This document shows, piece after piece, positions 22,251-30,949 of a DNA stretch of 64,000 nt. Numbering within the stretch: position 1 is the first letter of the stretch; the number at the start of each line of letters is the position of its first letter. The stretch spans positions 124,001-188,000 of the forward strand of contig JBIQHD010000001.1 of the NCBI GenBank assembly GCA_044508835.1, in the 5' to 3' direction. Source of the DNA: JAKFDI01 sp044508835. Lineage in GTDB: Bacteria; Pseudomonadota; Gammaproteobacteria; Burkholderiales; Burkholderiaceae_C. Position numbers and translations under genes: made by a program. A model generated the notes under the pieces. The model was not told where the DNA came from. It saw only the letters and a program-made list of their open reading frames with translations, and made no database searches.

Positions 22251-23429
22251 TCAGCGGCGAAGCGACAGCGCGTCGTGCAGGCGCTCCACGGCCTGCTGCA
22301 GCCGCGCCATCGAGCTGGCGTACGACAGGCGCACGAAGCATTCGGTGCCGTGGCGGCCGAAGTCGCGCCCGGGGGTGATGGCCACGTGCGCGCGCCGCAT
22401 CACGTCGAAGGCGAAGTCCCAGCTGCTGCCGGCGAAGGCCGAGCAGTCGGCCCAGGCGTAGAAGGCGCCGTCGGGCATGACGGGCACGCGCAGGCCGAGC
22501 GATTCGAGCGCCGGCACGAGGAAATCGCGCCGCGCCCTGAACTCGCCGCGGCGCTGCTCGTAGGCGGCGATCGACTCGGCCTCGAAGCAGGCGAGCGCCG
22601 CATGCTGCGCCACGGTGGAGGCGCAGATGTAGAGGTTCTGCGCCAGCTTCTCGACCGGCGCCACGAGCGCCTCGGGCACCACCAGCCAGCCGAGCCGCCA
22701 GCCGGTCATGTTGAAGTACTTGGAGAAGCTGTTGATCGAGACCACGTCGTCGCCGTGCATCAGCGCGCTGTGGCCGAAGCGCTCGTCGAAGCTCAGGCCG
22801 AGGTAGATCTCGTCGACCAGCGTGAAGCCGCCGCGCCGGCGCACGGCCTGCACGATGCGGCCCATCTCGTCGGGGTCGATCGAGGTGCCGGTCGGGTTCG
22901 ACGGCGAGGCGAGCAGCACGCCGCGCGTGCGCTCGCCCCAGGCGGCCTCGACGCCGGCGGCGCTCAGCTGGAAGCGCTCGGCCGCGGTGGTGGGCACGAG
23001 CACGGCGCGGCCCTCGGCGGCGGCCACGAAATGCCGGTTGCAGGGGTAGCTCGGGTCGGGCAGCAGCACCTCGTCGTCGCGGTCGACGAGCGCGGCGCAG
23101 GCGAGCTGCAGCGCGGCAGACGCGCCGGCGGTGACGACGATGCGCCGCGGCGGGATGTCCAGCCCGAAGCGCGTGCGGTACCAGTCGCTGATGCGCTCGC
23201 GCAGCGGCGCGAGGCCCGTCGCCTCGGTGTACTGCGTGCGCCCGGCGCGCAGCGCGCGCTCGGCGGCCTCCTGCACCAGCGGCGGCGCGGTGAAGTCGGG
23301 CTCGCCGATGTTCAGGAAGATCATCGGCGAGTCGGCGCACGCCGGGCTGCGCGCCAGCTCCACCGCCGCCTTGGCGCACTCCATCACGTAGAACGGTTCG
23401 ATGTGGTCGAGGCGGCGCGCGAGCTTCAT
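22251..23429 (-). CDS. class I/II pyridoxal-phosphate aminotransferase
   Basis: 392-residue fold-type I aminotransferase. Visible: FLNIGEPDF near the start, SPSNPTGT, and the PLP Lys in SFSKYFNMTGWRLGW (Lys237), then the C-terminal FVRLSYASS with the substrate-carboxylate Arg. Typical of alanine/aspartate-type enzymes. Similar genes often follow ribH-nusB in Burkholderiales, and here the gene begins 53 bases after nusB in the same direction. The amino donor cannot be assigned. Confidence 0.9.
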   Translation of the reverse strand: MKLARRLDHIEPFYVMECAKAAVELARSPACADSPMIFLNIGEPDFTAPPLVQEAAERALRAGRTQYTEATGLAPLRERISDWYRTRFGLDIPPRRIVVTAGASAALQLACAALVDRDDEVLLPDPSYPCNRHFVAAAEGRAVLVPTTAAERFQLSAAGVEAAWGERTRGVLLASPSNPTGTSIDPDEMGRIVQAVRRRGGFTLVDEIYLGLSFDERFGHSALMHGDDVVSINSFSKYFNMTGWRLGWLVVPEALVAPVEKLAQNLYICASTVAQHAALACFEAESIAAYEQRRGEFRARRDFLVPALESLGLRVPVMPDGAFYAWADCSAFAGSSWDFAFDVMRRAHVAITPGRDFGRHGTECFVRLSYASSMARLQQAVERLHDALSLRR

Positions 23430-23481
23430 GCGGATCTCGTGGGGGTTCTTCGAGCCGGCGCGGGCCGGGCCGCGCGGCGGA

Positions 23482-23967
23482 TCAGCGGCGCGCCGCGCGC
23501 GCGGCCTGCACCTCGACCGGGCGCAGCTCGGCCGCCGCCTTGTCGAGCACGCCGTTGACGTACTTGTGGCCGTCGGTGCCGCCGAAGTTCTTGGCCAGCT
23601 CCACCGCCTCGTTGATCGCCACCTTGTAGGGAATGTCGATGCAGTGCTTGAGTTCGTAGGCGCCGATCATCAGCACGCCGTGCTCCACCGGCGAGAGCTC
23701 GGTCGTCTTGCGGTCGACGTGGCGCGCCAGCACGGCGTCGAGGTCGCCCGCCTCGGCGATGCAGCCGTGGATCAGCGCGTCGAAGTGCGCCGAGTCGCAT
23801 TCGCCGAAGCCGTCCTGCTCGCGCATGTGGGCGTCGATCACGCCCGCGTCGGCGCCCGAGACCAGCCATTCGTACAGGCCCTGCAGCGCCACTTCGCGCG
23901 AGCGGCGGCGGTTGGCGTTGGCCGGCCGGCGCGCGCCGCCGTGCTTCTTCGGGGGGGTACTGCTCAC
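23482..23967 (-). CDS. nusB: NusB transcription antitermination factor
   Basis: 161-residue all-helical RNA-binding protein that, with NusE/S10, binds boxA in rRNA leaders. Diagnostic: RRRSREVALQGLYEWL near residue 20, then PVEHGVLMIGAYELKHCIDIPYKVAINEAVELAKNFGGTDGHKYVNGVLD (given as the family's C-terminal helices). GTG 23967 overlaps the TGA of ribH (GTGA). ribH-nusB is a conserved pair in proteobacteria. Confidence 0.95.
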   Translation of the reverse strand: MSSTPPKKHGGARRPANANRRRSREVALQGLYEWLVSGADAGVIDAHMREQDGFGECDSAHFDALIHGCIAEAGDLDAVLARHVDRKTTELSPVEHGVLMIGAYELKHCIDIPYKVAINEAVELAKNFGGTDGHKYVNGVLDKAAAELRPVEVQAARAARR

Positions 23968-24428
23968 GAGAGATCGTCCAGGAGATTCGCCATCTCGACC
24001 GCCACGCGGGCGGCGTCGCGCCCCTTCTCCTCGGCGCGGGCCCAGGCCTGCGCCTCGTTCTCGACGGTCAGGATGGCGTTGGCAACGGGAAGCTCGTGGT
24101 CCAGCGAGACGCGGGTCACGCCCGCGCCGCTCTCGTTGGCCACCAGCTCGAAGTGGTAGGTCTCGCCGCGGATGATGCAGCCGAGCGCGATCAGCGCGTC
24201 GTAGTCGTCGCTCGCCGCCATGGCCGCCAGCACGACGGGCACCTCCAGGGCGCCCGGCACCGTCACGTGCTCGATGTGCTTGGCGAGCACGCCCAGCGCT
24301 TCCAGCTCCGCCAGGCAGCTTTCGGCCAGCTTGCCCGTGAGCGCCGCGTTGAAGCGCGCCTGCACGATGCCGATGCGCAGGTCGCGCCCTTCGAGTCGGC
24401 CTTCGCGGCCCTTGTCTGCGCCTTGCAT
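23964..24428 (-). CDS. ribH: 6,7-dimethyl-8-ribityllumazine synthase
   Basis: 154-residue lumazine synthase, which condenses the ribityl-uracil with the dihydroxybutanone phosphate made by RibB. Motifs: IVQARFNAALT, VPGALEVPVVL, LGCIIRGETYHFELV and the NGVLTxE equivalent ANAILTVENEAQA. Start ATG 24428, eleven bases after ribBA. Fourth riboflavin gene of a compact operon. Confidence 0.95.
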   Translation of the reverse strand: MQGADKGREGRLEGRDLRIGIVQARFNAALTGKLAESCLAELEALGVLAKHIEHVTVPGALEVPVVLAAMAASDDYDALIALGCIIRGETYHFELVANESGAGVTRVSLDHELPVANAILTVENEAQAWARAEEKGRDAARVAVEMANLLDDLS

Positions 24429-24439
24429 GCGTGTTCCGT

Positions 24440-25534
24440 TCAGTGTTCCGCCACGAAGCCGGTGACCTCGAGCCCGTAGCCCACCATGCTCGGCATGCGG
24501 CGCGGGCTGCCGAGCAGCTTCATCTTCGCCACGCCCAGCTCGCGCAGCACCTGCGCGCCGATGCCGTAGGTGCGCAGGTCCATCGGCTTGCGCGCCGTCT
24601 CGACGGGCTCGCGGGCCGGCTTCAGCCGGGGCAGCAGCGCCTGGGCGTCCTCGCCGCAGTTCAGCAGCACGGCCACGCCGCGCTCGGCGGCCTGCAGCGC
24701 GGCGAGCGCCTTGGGCAGCGGCCAGGAGTGCGCCGAGGGTCCGTGGTCGAGCAGGTCCATCACCGACAGCGGCTCGTGCACGCGCACCAGCACCTCGTCG
24801 TCGGCCGTCCAGCGGCCGCGGGTCAGCGCCAGGTGCAGGCCGCTGGTGCGGTCGCGGAAGGTGGTGCACTCGAACTCGCCCTGCGCGGTGACCAGCGGGC
24901 GCTGGCCGATGCGCTCGATCAGCGTCTCGTTGCGGCTGCGGTATTCGATCAGGTCGGCGATGGTGCCGATCTTGAGCGCGTGCTCGCGGGCGAAGACCTC
25001 GAGGTCCGGCAGCCGGGCCATGGTGCCGTCGTCCTTCATGATCTCGCAGATCACCGCGGCAGGCGTGAGCCCGGCCATGCCCGCCAAGTCGCAGCCGGCT
25101 TCGGTATGGCCGGCGCGCATGAGCACGCCGCCGTCCTGCGCCTGCAGCGGGAAGATGTGGCCCGGCTGCACCAGGTCGCCCGGCTGCGCAGCCTTGTTCA
25201 CCGCCGCCTGCACGGTGCGCGCGCGGTCGGCGGCCGAGATGCCGGTGGTCACGCCGGTCGCCGCCTCGATCGAGACGGTGAAGGCGGTGCCGTGCTTGGT
25301 GCCGTTGCGCGTGGCCATGGGCGGCAGCTGCAGCCGTTCGCAGCGCTCGCGCGTGAGCGTGAGGCAGATCAGGCCGCGGCCGAAGCGCGCCATGAAGTTG
25401 ATCGCCTCGGGCGTGACGTGCTCGGCGGCGAGCACCAGGTCGCCTTCGTTCTCGCGGTCTTCCTCGTCGACGAGGATGACCATGCGGCCGGCGGCGAGCT
25501 CGGCGACGAGCTCTGGAACAGGGGAAATCGGCAT
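24440..25534 (-). CDS. ribBA: 3,4-dihydroxy-2-butanone 4-phosphate synthase with degenerate GTP cyclohydrolase II domain
   Basis: 364 residues. The N-terminal RibB domain (about 1-205) is intact: VDEEDRENEGDL, the acidic metal site, and RAGHTEAGCDLA. The C-terminal RibA-like domain (about 208-364) lacks the zinc-binding Cys motif: where GDxxxSxRCDCxxQL is expected, the sequence reads HGPSAHSWPLPKALAAL. It keeps a final LRTYGIGAQVLRELG, from the RibA nucleotide site. It therefore probably makes only dihydroxybutanone phosphate, with the tail regulatory (RibBX-type variants are known in proteobacteria). A true ribA must be elsewhere. Confidence 0.92.
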   Translation of the reverse strand: MPISPVPELVAELAAGRMVILVDEEDRENEGDLVLAAEHVTPEAINFMARFGRGLICLTLTRERCERLQLPPMATRNGTKHGTAFTVSIEAATGVTTGISAADRARTVQAAVNKAAQPGDLVQPGHIFPLQAQDGGVLMRAGHTEAGCDLAGMAGLTPAAVICEIMKDDGTMARLPDLEVFAREHALKIGTIADLIEYRSRNETLIERIGQRPLVTAQGEFECTTFRDRTSGLHLALTRGRWTADDEVLVRVHEPLSVMDLLDHGPSAHSWPLPKALAALQAAERGVAVLLNCGEDAQALLPRLKPAREPVETARKPMDLRTYGIGAQVLRELGVAKMKLLGSPRRMPSMVGYGLEVTGFVAEH

Positions 25535-25581
25535 CCGCGGATTGTAGGTGGCGGCCCCCGTCCGGCCGGGCCGCCGGGGCT

Positions 25582-26211
25582 TCAGGCGGCGGGCGGCGCG
25601 GCCTGCAGCATGCGCTCGACGTAGCGGGCGATGAGGTCGATCTCGAGGTTCACCGCCGACCCGGCGGCCAGGCTGCCGAGCGCGGTGTTTTCCACCGTGT
25701 GCGGGATCAGGTTGATGCTGAACTCGCAGCCCTCGGCGCCGTCCGTGACGCGGTTCACGGTGAGGCTCACGCCGTTGACCGTGATCGAGCCCTTGTAGGC
25801 GAGGAACTTGCCGATCCCGCGCGGCGCGACCACCCGCAGCTCGAACGATTCGCCCACCGGCGCGAAATGCGCCACGCGGCCGATGCCGTCGACGTGGCCG
25901 CTGACGATGTGGCCGCCGAGGCGGTCGTGGGCATGCAAGGCCTTCTCGAGGTTGACCGGCCCGGGCGCGTCGAGCCCGGCGGTCTTGTCCAGGCTTTCGG
26001 CCGAGATGTCGACCGTGAAGCGGCGCGCGGCGCCGTCGAAGCCGGTGACGGTCATGCAGGCGCCGTTGAGCGCGATGCTGTCGCCGAGCTGAACGTCGTC
26101 GAGGTAGCCGAGCGGCGTCTCGATCGTGAGCTGCCTGCCGTGCGCGGCATCGCCGCCTAGTGGCTGCGTCCCGACGATGCGGCCGACGCCGGTGATGATG
26201 CCCGTGAACAT
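25582..26211 (-). CDS. ribE: riboflavin synthase alpha subunit
   Basis: 209-residue enzyme that dismutates two lumazines to riboflavin. Two tandem beta-barrels: the first begins MFTGIITGVGRI with LGDSIALNGACMTV, the second begins GHIVSGHVDGIG with GSITVNGVSLTVN. Duplicate NGxxxTV motifs mark each half. Fifteen bases after ribD; 47 bases before ribBA. Confidence 0.95.
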   Translation of the reverse strand: MFTGIITGVGRIVGTQPLGGDAAHGRQLTIETPLGYLDDVQLGDSIALNGACMTVTGFDGAARRFTVDISAESLDKTAGLDAPGPVNLEKALHAHDRLGGHIVSGHVDGIGRVAHFAPVGESFELRVVAPRGIGKFLAYKGSITVNGVSLTVNRVTDGAEGCEFSINLIPHTVENTALGSLAAGSAVNLEIDLIARYVERMLQAAPPAA

Positions 26212-26225
26212 CGGGCAATTGTCGC

Positions 26226-27317
26226 TCAGCCCACGGGCCGCGCGAGCAGGCGCAGGTCGCCGCCGACCGGCTGCACGTCGACGTAGCGCAGCGCCAGCGC
26301 ATCCTCCAGCCGCTCCAGCGGGCCGAAGGCCGCGAGGGCGCGCCCGGCGCCGAGCAGCTTGGGCGCCATGTAGATGAGGAATTCGTCGACCAGCCGCTCG
26401 CGCGCGAAGGAGCCGCTGAGCTTGTGGCCGGCCTCGACGTGCAGCTCGTTGACGCCGCGGCGTGCCAGGTCGGCCAGCATGGCGGGCAGGTCGACCTTGC
26501 CGTTCGCGCCGCCGGCCAGCGCGATCCCGGCGCCGCGGGCGGCCAGCGCCTCGCGGCGGCCGTCGTGCGGCTGCGCGGCGTAGATCAGCACCTCGCCCGG
26601 CGCGTCGAGGATGCGCGCCGCGGGCGGCGTGTCCAGGCGCGAGTCGACGATGACGCGCAGCGGCTGGCGCGCGGTCTCGACCAGCCGCACGTCCAGGCGC
26701 GGGTCGTCTTCGAGCACGGTGCCCACCCCGGTGAGCACGGCGCCCGCGCGGCGGCGCCAGGCGTGGCCGTCGGCGCGCGCCGCCTCGCCGGTGATCCACT
26801 GGCTGGCGCCGTTTTCCAGCGCCGTGCGGCCGTCCAGCGAGACGGCCGACTTCATGCGCACCCACGGCCGCCCGCGCTGCATGCGCGAGAAGAAGCCGAT
26901 GTTCAGCTCGCGCGACTCGTCGCCGAACGGGCCGTCGATCACCTCGATGCCGGCGGCGCGCAGCCGGGCGTTGCCCTGGCCGGCGACCAGCGGGTTCGGG
27001 TCGCCCGCCGCGACCACCACGCGCGCGACCTGCGCCGCCACGAGCGCGTCGCAGCACGGCGGCGTGCGGCCGTGGTGCGCGCAGGGTTCGAGCGTGACGC
27101 AGACGGTGGCGCCGCGCACCGATTCGCCGCGCGACTGCGCGTCGCGCAGCGCCATGATCTCGGCGTGGGCGCCGCCGGCCTGCTGCGTGTGGCCGCGGCC
27201 GATCTCGCGGCCGTCGGCCGAGACGATGACGCAGCCCACGCGCGGGTTCGGCTCGGTGAGGCCGATGCCCCGTGCGGCCAGGGCCAGCGCCTCGCGCATC
27301 GCGTCGTCGACGTTCAT
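26226..27317 (-). CDS. ribD: bifunctional diaminohydroxyphosphoribosylaminopyrimidine deaminase / reductase
   Basis: 363 residues, two domains. The deaminase (about 1-145) has zinc ligands in HAEIMAL and LEPCAHHGRTPPC. The reductase (about 148-363) begins RPWVRMKSAVSLDGRTA, with ITGEAARADGHAWR and VEAGHKLSGSF. First riboflavin gene, only 14 bases after the pilV-like stop, so pilin and riboflavin genes appear to share transcription. No FMN riboswitch is visible before it; the gap is too short. Confidence 0.95.
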   Translation of the reverse strand: MNVDDAMREALALAARGIGLTEPNPRVGCVIVSADGREIGRGHTQQAGGAHAEIMALRDAQSRGESVRGATVCVTLEPCAHHGRTPPCCDALVAAQVARVVVAAGDPNPLVAGQGNARLRAAGIEVIDGPFGDESRELNIGFFSRMQRGRPWVRMKSAVSLDGRTALENGASQWITGEAARADGHAWRRRAGAVLTGVGTVLEDDPRLDVRLVETARQPLRVIVDSRLDTPPAARILDAPGEVLIYAAQPHDGRREALAARGAGIALAGGANGKVDLPAMLADLARRGVNELHVEAGHKLSGSFARERLVDEFLIYMAPKLLGAGRALAAFGPLERLEDALALRYVDVQPVGGDLRLLARPVG

Positions 27318-27331
27318 CGTGGCGGGCCGCG

Positions 27332-28552
27332 TCAGGGCTGGTGCTGCACCGTGCCGTCGTCGACGAACACCTGCGCCAGGCCGGCGCCGAGCCGGCGCGG
27401 CGATCCGCTCGGGCAAGCGTCGGGGCCGGCGATGACGAGGAAGTTCTGGTGCATGAGGGTGCCCGAGACGTCGGTGTAGGCCGCGGGATGTTCGTCGTTG
27501 CTGTCGATGGCGCCGCTGCCGTCGTGGTCGCCGCTGTAGCGGCAGACGCGGTGGCCGCCGGCCGCGGTGCCGATCGTCCAGCCCACCGGCACGACCTCGC
27601 TGCGGCCGGACCAGCGGCCCTGGCGGGGCATGACGACGCAATGGTAGGCGACGAAACGTTCGCCGGTGTCGCGCCAGGCCGCGACGCCGAGGAGGGCAGG
27701 CGTCGCCCCCGCCGGGACGTCGTGGACGCGGCTGCCGCCGACCGTGGCCACTTCGACGGTCTTGCGCAGCTCGCTCGCGCAGTGCGGCGGGGCGGCATGG
27801 CCCGCGCCGGACAGCGACAGGGCGACGTCGAGTGCCATGGGTGCGATGCCCGCGGCGAAGCGCACCTGGCCGTCCAGCACCATGCCGGCCATGGTGTCGC
27901 AGCCCGACAGGTCGGCCGCGGCGATCCGCTGCGTCGGCAGGGTGGCCGCCACCTGGCATTCGGCGACGAGCTCGCCCGTCACGTTGTCGAACACCCAGGC
28001 CAGCGTGCCGTCGTCCCGCGGCTTGAGCGCGCTGCGGCCGTCGCCGAGATCGACGGCGCGGAAGGGCACCCCGGACGAACGCCCGAGCACGCCGCGCACC
28101 GCGGCGCGAGGCACGGTGAGCGATGCAGCGAGGGCCGGGTCGGCGCGGGCGACCACCGTGTCGAGCGTGGCATGGTGGGCTGCGCCCGACGTGTCGTTCC
28201 ACCGCACGGCGATGCGCGCCGTCTTGAAGCCGGCGGATTCGTCCACCTCGCGGCTGAGCGTGTAGGCGGTGTTGGCCACGTGGCCCGGCGGCAGGCCGAC
28301 GGGATGCGCGGTGTCGCCGAGCGCGTCGTAGGACTGGAACCCCGTGCGCGGGCCGAGCGTCGCGAAGCTGCGCACGTCCTCGATGTCCTGCTGCGCGAAG
28401 CGGACGGCCTCCGCACGCTGGCGGGCGATGTCGGCGTGCAGCCGCAGGTGGTCGTGCACGCGCGAGACGATCGCGATGCCCAGCGACAGCACGAGGAAGG
28501 CGACCAGCGCCTCCACCAGCGTGGCGCCGCGCTGGCGACGGATGGCGTTCAT
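27332..28552 (-). CDS. pilV: PilV-type minor pilin / prepilin protein
   Basis: 406 residues with a type IV prepilin N-terminus: RRQRGATLVEALVAFLVLSLG, where the G/ATLVE junction is the PilD cleavage site and the following 20 hydrophobic residues form the pilus helix. The C-terminus has a Cys/Asp-rich segment with DHDGSGAIDSND, reminiscent of a calcium-binding loop. Its ATG overlaps the pilX-like stop by one base (TGATG). Larger than enteric PilV but usual for Comamonadaceae-type homologues. Confidence 0.8.
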   Translation of the reverse strand: MNAIRRQRGATLVEALVAFLVLSLGIAIVSRVHDHLRLHADIARQRAEAVRFAQQDIEDVRSFATLGPRTGFQSYDALGDTAHPVGLPPGHVANTAYTLSREVDESAGFKTARIAVRWNDTSGAAHHATLDTVVARADPALAASLTVPRAAVRGVLGRSSGVPFRAVDLGDGRSALKPRDDGTLAWVFDNVTGELVAECQVAATLPTQRIAAADLSGCDTMAGMVLDGQVRFAAGIAPMALDVALSLSGAGHAAPPHCASELRKTVEVATVGGSRVHDVPAGATPALLGVAAWRDTGERFVAYHCVVMPRQGRWSGRSEVVPVGWTIGTAAGGHRVCRYSGDHDGSGAIDSNDEHPAAYTDVSGTLMHQNFLVIAGPDACPSGSPRRLGAGLAQVFVDDGTVQHQP

Positions 28553-29820
28553 CAGAAGTCCCTCCAGCTGCCCGGCAGGCGCACGAAGCTGCCGCTGTCG
28601 TGCCGCAACGTGCGCAGGACGTCGGCGTCGTAGAACAGGTCGGGCGCGCCGTCGCCGCTGTAGCCGGCTTCGCTGATGAGCGCGCCGCGCACCAGGGCGC
28701 TGCCCGAAGATGCGTGGTTCCAGGCGATGGACGCGGCATGCACGACGCCGTGAATGGTGAGGGCGCCGCCGAACCTGGCGGCGCCGGTGCTGACCACGAT
28801 GACCGGTTGCGCGGGCGTGCCGAGGGTCAGCGGGCCGGAAAGCGTCAGGTCGCCGTCGACCCACACCAGCGCACGGCCCCGCAGGCCGGCGAGCGCGGCC
28901 GCGAGCGCGGCGCTGCAGTCGCCCGTGCAGGCGAGGCGATGCACCGCGGGCTGCGAGCGCCAGCTCGCCTTGTCGAGCCCGAAGTGCGCAGTGAAGAGGC
29001 GTTCAGCGGGCATGCCGGCGAGCGCGTGGTCGTGCGCCACGGCGGCGTGCAGCGGCGAGGTGCCCGGCAGCGTGGCCAGGCGGGCCTGGGTACCCACGAA
29101 CCGCCCGCCGGCATGCACTGCGATGCCGTGCGAGGCCGGCTCGGGGTTGTGCAGCCCGATCGACGCGCTGCCGGCGTCGACGTCGGCCCGGGCCGTGAGC
29201 GGCGCCGTGGGCAGGCTCGCGATGCCGGGCACGAGCGCGAGCACGGCTTGCACCGTCGAGGTGGCCTCGGCCGCCGCCGTTCCGGCAGGCGCGCACGCGC
29301 CGGCCACGCCGGTGCAGCCGCTGGCGACCAGTCGCACCATGCCCGGCCGGTCGAGTGCCTCCGCATGCACGATGAAGGCGCTGCTCGCCTGGGCCGCGGC
29401 CGCCGGATCGAGCACCGGATGCCCGCCCGCGGGGCAGGCGCAGGACCAGCTGGCCGCCGTGCGCGCGCAGGCGGCATGCAGGCTCGTGGCCCGGCCGGCG
29501 TCGTTCCAGGTGAGCGGTACGTGGCGCAGGCGGGCGGCGTCGAAGCGCAGCCAGCGCTCGCGCAGCGAATCGCCGCTCGACGAGGCGAGGCAGTCGGCGC
29601 CGATCGCGTGCGGATCGTTCAGCATGGCCTGGGCCCATTCGAGGCCGGCCTCGGCCGCCTCGAAGGCCTGCGTCGCCCGGTACTGGTTGATGGACGTGCG
29701 CTGCTCGAAGAGCAGGCTGCGGTTGGCGTAGGCAACCCCCAGCGCCATCGAGAAGAGCAGCACCATCACCACGACCAGCGAGGCGCCGCCGTGCTGGCCC
29801 GGCTTCGAGGCATGTCTCAT
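28552..29820 (-). CDS. pilX: PilX-type minor pilus assembly protein
   Basis: 422 residues. The N-terminus GGASLVVVMVLLFSMALGVAYANRSLLFEQR fits the PilX/GspK type: a prepilin-like hydrophobic helix without a strict GFTLxE, followed by EQRTSxNQYRATQAFEAAEAGLEWA. The remaining 380 residues form a long Ala/Gly-rich periplasmic domain with several Cys pairs. Ten bases after pilW. Helps prime pilus assembly at the inner membrane. Confidence 0.8.
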   Translation of the reverse strand: MRHASKPGQHGGASLVVVMVLLFSMALGVAYANRSLLFEQRTSINQYRATQAFEAAEAGLEWAQAMLNDPHAIGADCLASSSGDSLRERWLRFDAARLRHVPLTWNDAGRATSLHAACARTAASWSCACPAGGHPVLDPAAAAQASSAFIVHAEALDRPGMVRLVASGCTGVAGACAPAGTAAAEATSTVQAVLALVPGIASLPTAPLTARADVDAGSASIGLHNPEPASHGIAVHAGGRFVGTQARLATLPGTSPLHAAVAHDHALAGMPAERLFTAHFGLDKASWRSQPAVHRLACTGDCSAALAAALAGLRGRALVWVDGDLTLSGPLTLGTPAQPVIVVSTGAARFGGALTIHGVVHAASIAWNHASSGSALVRGALISEAGYSGDGAPDLFYDADVLRTLRHDSGSFVRLPGSWRDF

Positions 29821-29830
29821 CGCGCGGGCC

Positions 29831-30502
29831 TCAGGCGGAGCAGGTGCCGACGACCGCGTCGTTGCGCAGCCGCACGTGGGTGGAGATGCTGCGCAGCACC
29901 GTCGCGTCGACCGCCGAGCGCGCGCTGATGTGCACGGCCAGGCTGCGCACCTGGTGGCGCGGCGGGCAGGCCGCGTCGCCGGCGGCGCAGGCGTGCAGGC
30001 ACAGCCCCTCGAGCGGCCGCTCCTGGACCGTGGGCAGGATGTCGAAGGCCGTGACCGTTAGCGTGCCGGCATCCGTCAGCGCCTGCCAGCTGCCGCCGAG
30101 GCGCATCTCGATCACGCCCTTGTTCAGGCGGAAGCCGTAGGCCTCGTTGGCGTCGAGCGTGTGGTTCTCGACGGCGTCGCGCGAGAAGGCGTAGGCGAGG
30201 GCGGCGGGCGCGGCCGCGACCGCGGCGTACGGATTGGCCATGGGCGCGGAGGCGCCGTGCGCGACGCCGGCGGCGGCCTCGGCCCAGTAGCCGGCGCGGC
30301 GCGCGCCCCGCGTCACCATGTCGGCGGCGCTGCGCAGGTCCTGGACGAGGCGGCTTTCATGCACCAGCGAGCGGTTGTCGCGCACGTGGATGCTCACGAG
30401 CGCCAAGCCGGCCGCCACGACCAGCAGCCCCACGGTGAGCGCCACCATCAGCTCGACCAGCGCGAAGCCGCGCGAGACGGCGTGTGCGTGGCGACGGTTC
30501 AT
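29831..30502 (-). CDS. pilW: PilW-type minor pilin
   Basis: 223 residues. Prepilin signal SRGFALVELMVALTVGLLVVAAG with Gly/Phe cleavage and Glu5, then a domain with a Cys-rich loop (LCLHACAAGDAACPP) and the end RNDAVVGTCSA. ATG 30502 is chosen because it overlaps the pilE stop as ATGA; an in-frame ATG four codons upstream (30514) lies inside pilE. Confidence 0.82.
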   Translation of the reverse strand: MNRRHAHAVSRGFALVELMVALTVGLLVVAAGLALVSIHVRDNRSLVHESRLVQDLRSAADMVTRGARRAGYWAEAAAGVAHGASAPMANPYAAVAAAPAALAYAFSRDAVENHTLDANEAYGFRLNKGVIEMRLGGSWQALTDAGTLTVTAFDILPTVQERPLEGLCLHACAAGDAACPPRHQVRSLAVHISARSAVDATVLRSISTHVRLRNDAVVGTCSA

Positions 30503-30939
30503 GCGCGCCAGCATTGCTTGTTCTCCGCGGCGGTGTTGGCCACGCGAGCGTCGCTGCCCGAGGCCCGGGTGACGAGGTGGTCCCGCACCGTCAGCTGCAG
30601 GTAGCGGCAGCGCTCGTCGCCCTGCTGCGCGCCCGCGGCGACAGCCACCGCGACAAAGCCGCGCGCATCGGCCGACGTGATCGACAGCGCGTAGTGCCCG
30701 GCCGGCGAAAGCGCCGGGATGCGGATCTGCGCGAGCGTGCCGGCGTACTGCGGGTCGTTCGCGCGGTGGCGCTCCTGCGCCATGCGAAGGCTCGTCATCG
30801 CGGCCGCTGCGTCGAAGCGGCGGGCCTTGTTCATCACGCCGACGTAGCTCGGATAGGCGATCGACGACAGGATGCCGGCGATCGCGACGGCGACCATCGT
30901 CTCGACCAGCGTGAAGCCGGCCGTGCGTTGCATGCGCAT
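30499..30939 (-). CDS. pilE: PilE-type type IV pilin-like protein
   Basis: 146 residues. Classic class a prepilin start: QRTAGFTLVETMVAVAIAGIL (cleavage after Gly, Glu5 present) with the SIAYPSYxxYV-type segment SSIAYPSYVGVMNKARR. A C-terminal Cys pair (ERCRYLQL and NKQCWRA) forms the D-region disulfide. AAGGAG lies before ATG 30939. Ten bases behind fimT. Confidence 0.87.
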   Translation of the reverse strand: MRMQRTAGFTLVETMVAVAIAGILSSIAYPSYVGVMNKARRFDAAAAMTSLRMAQERHRANDPQYAGTLAQIRIPALSPAGHYALSITSADARGFVAVAVAAGAQQGDERCRYLQLTVRDHLVTRASGSDARVANTAAENKQCWRA

Positions 30940-30949
30940 GTCCGCTCCT

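Noticed and set aside
24440..25534. Fully bifunctional RibBA
   Set aside because: The cyclohydrolase half lacks the zinc-binding Cys residues.
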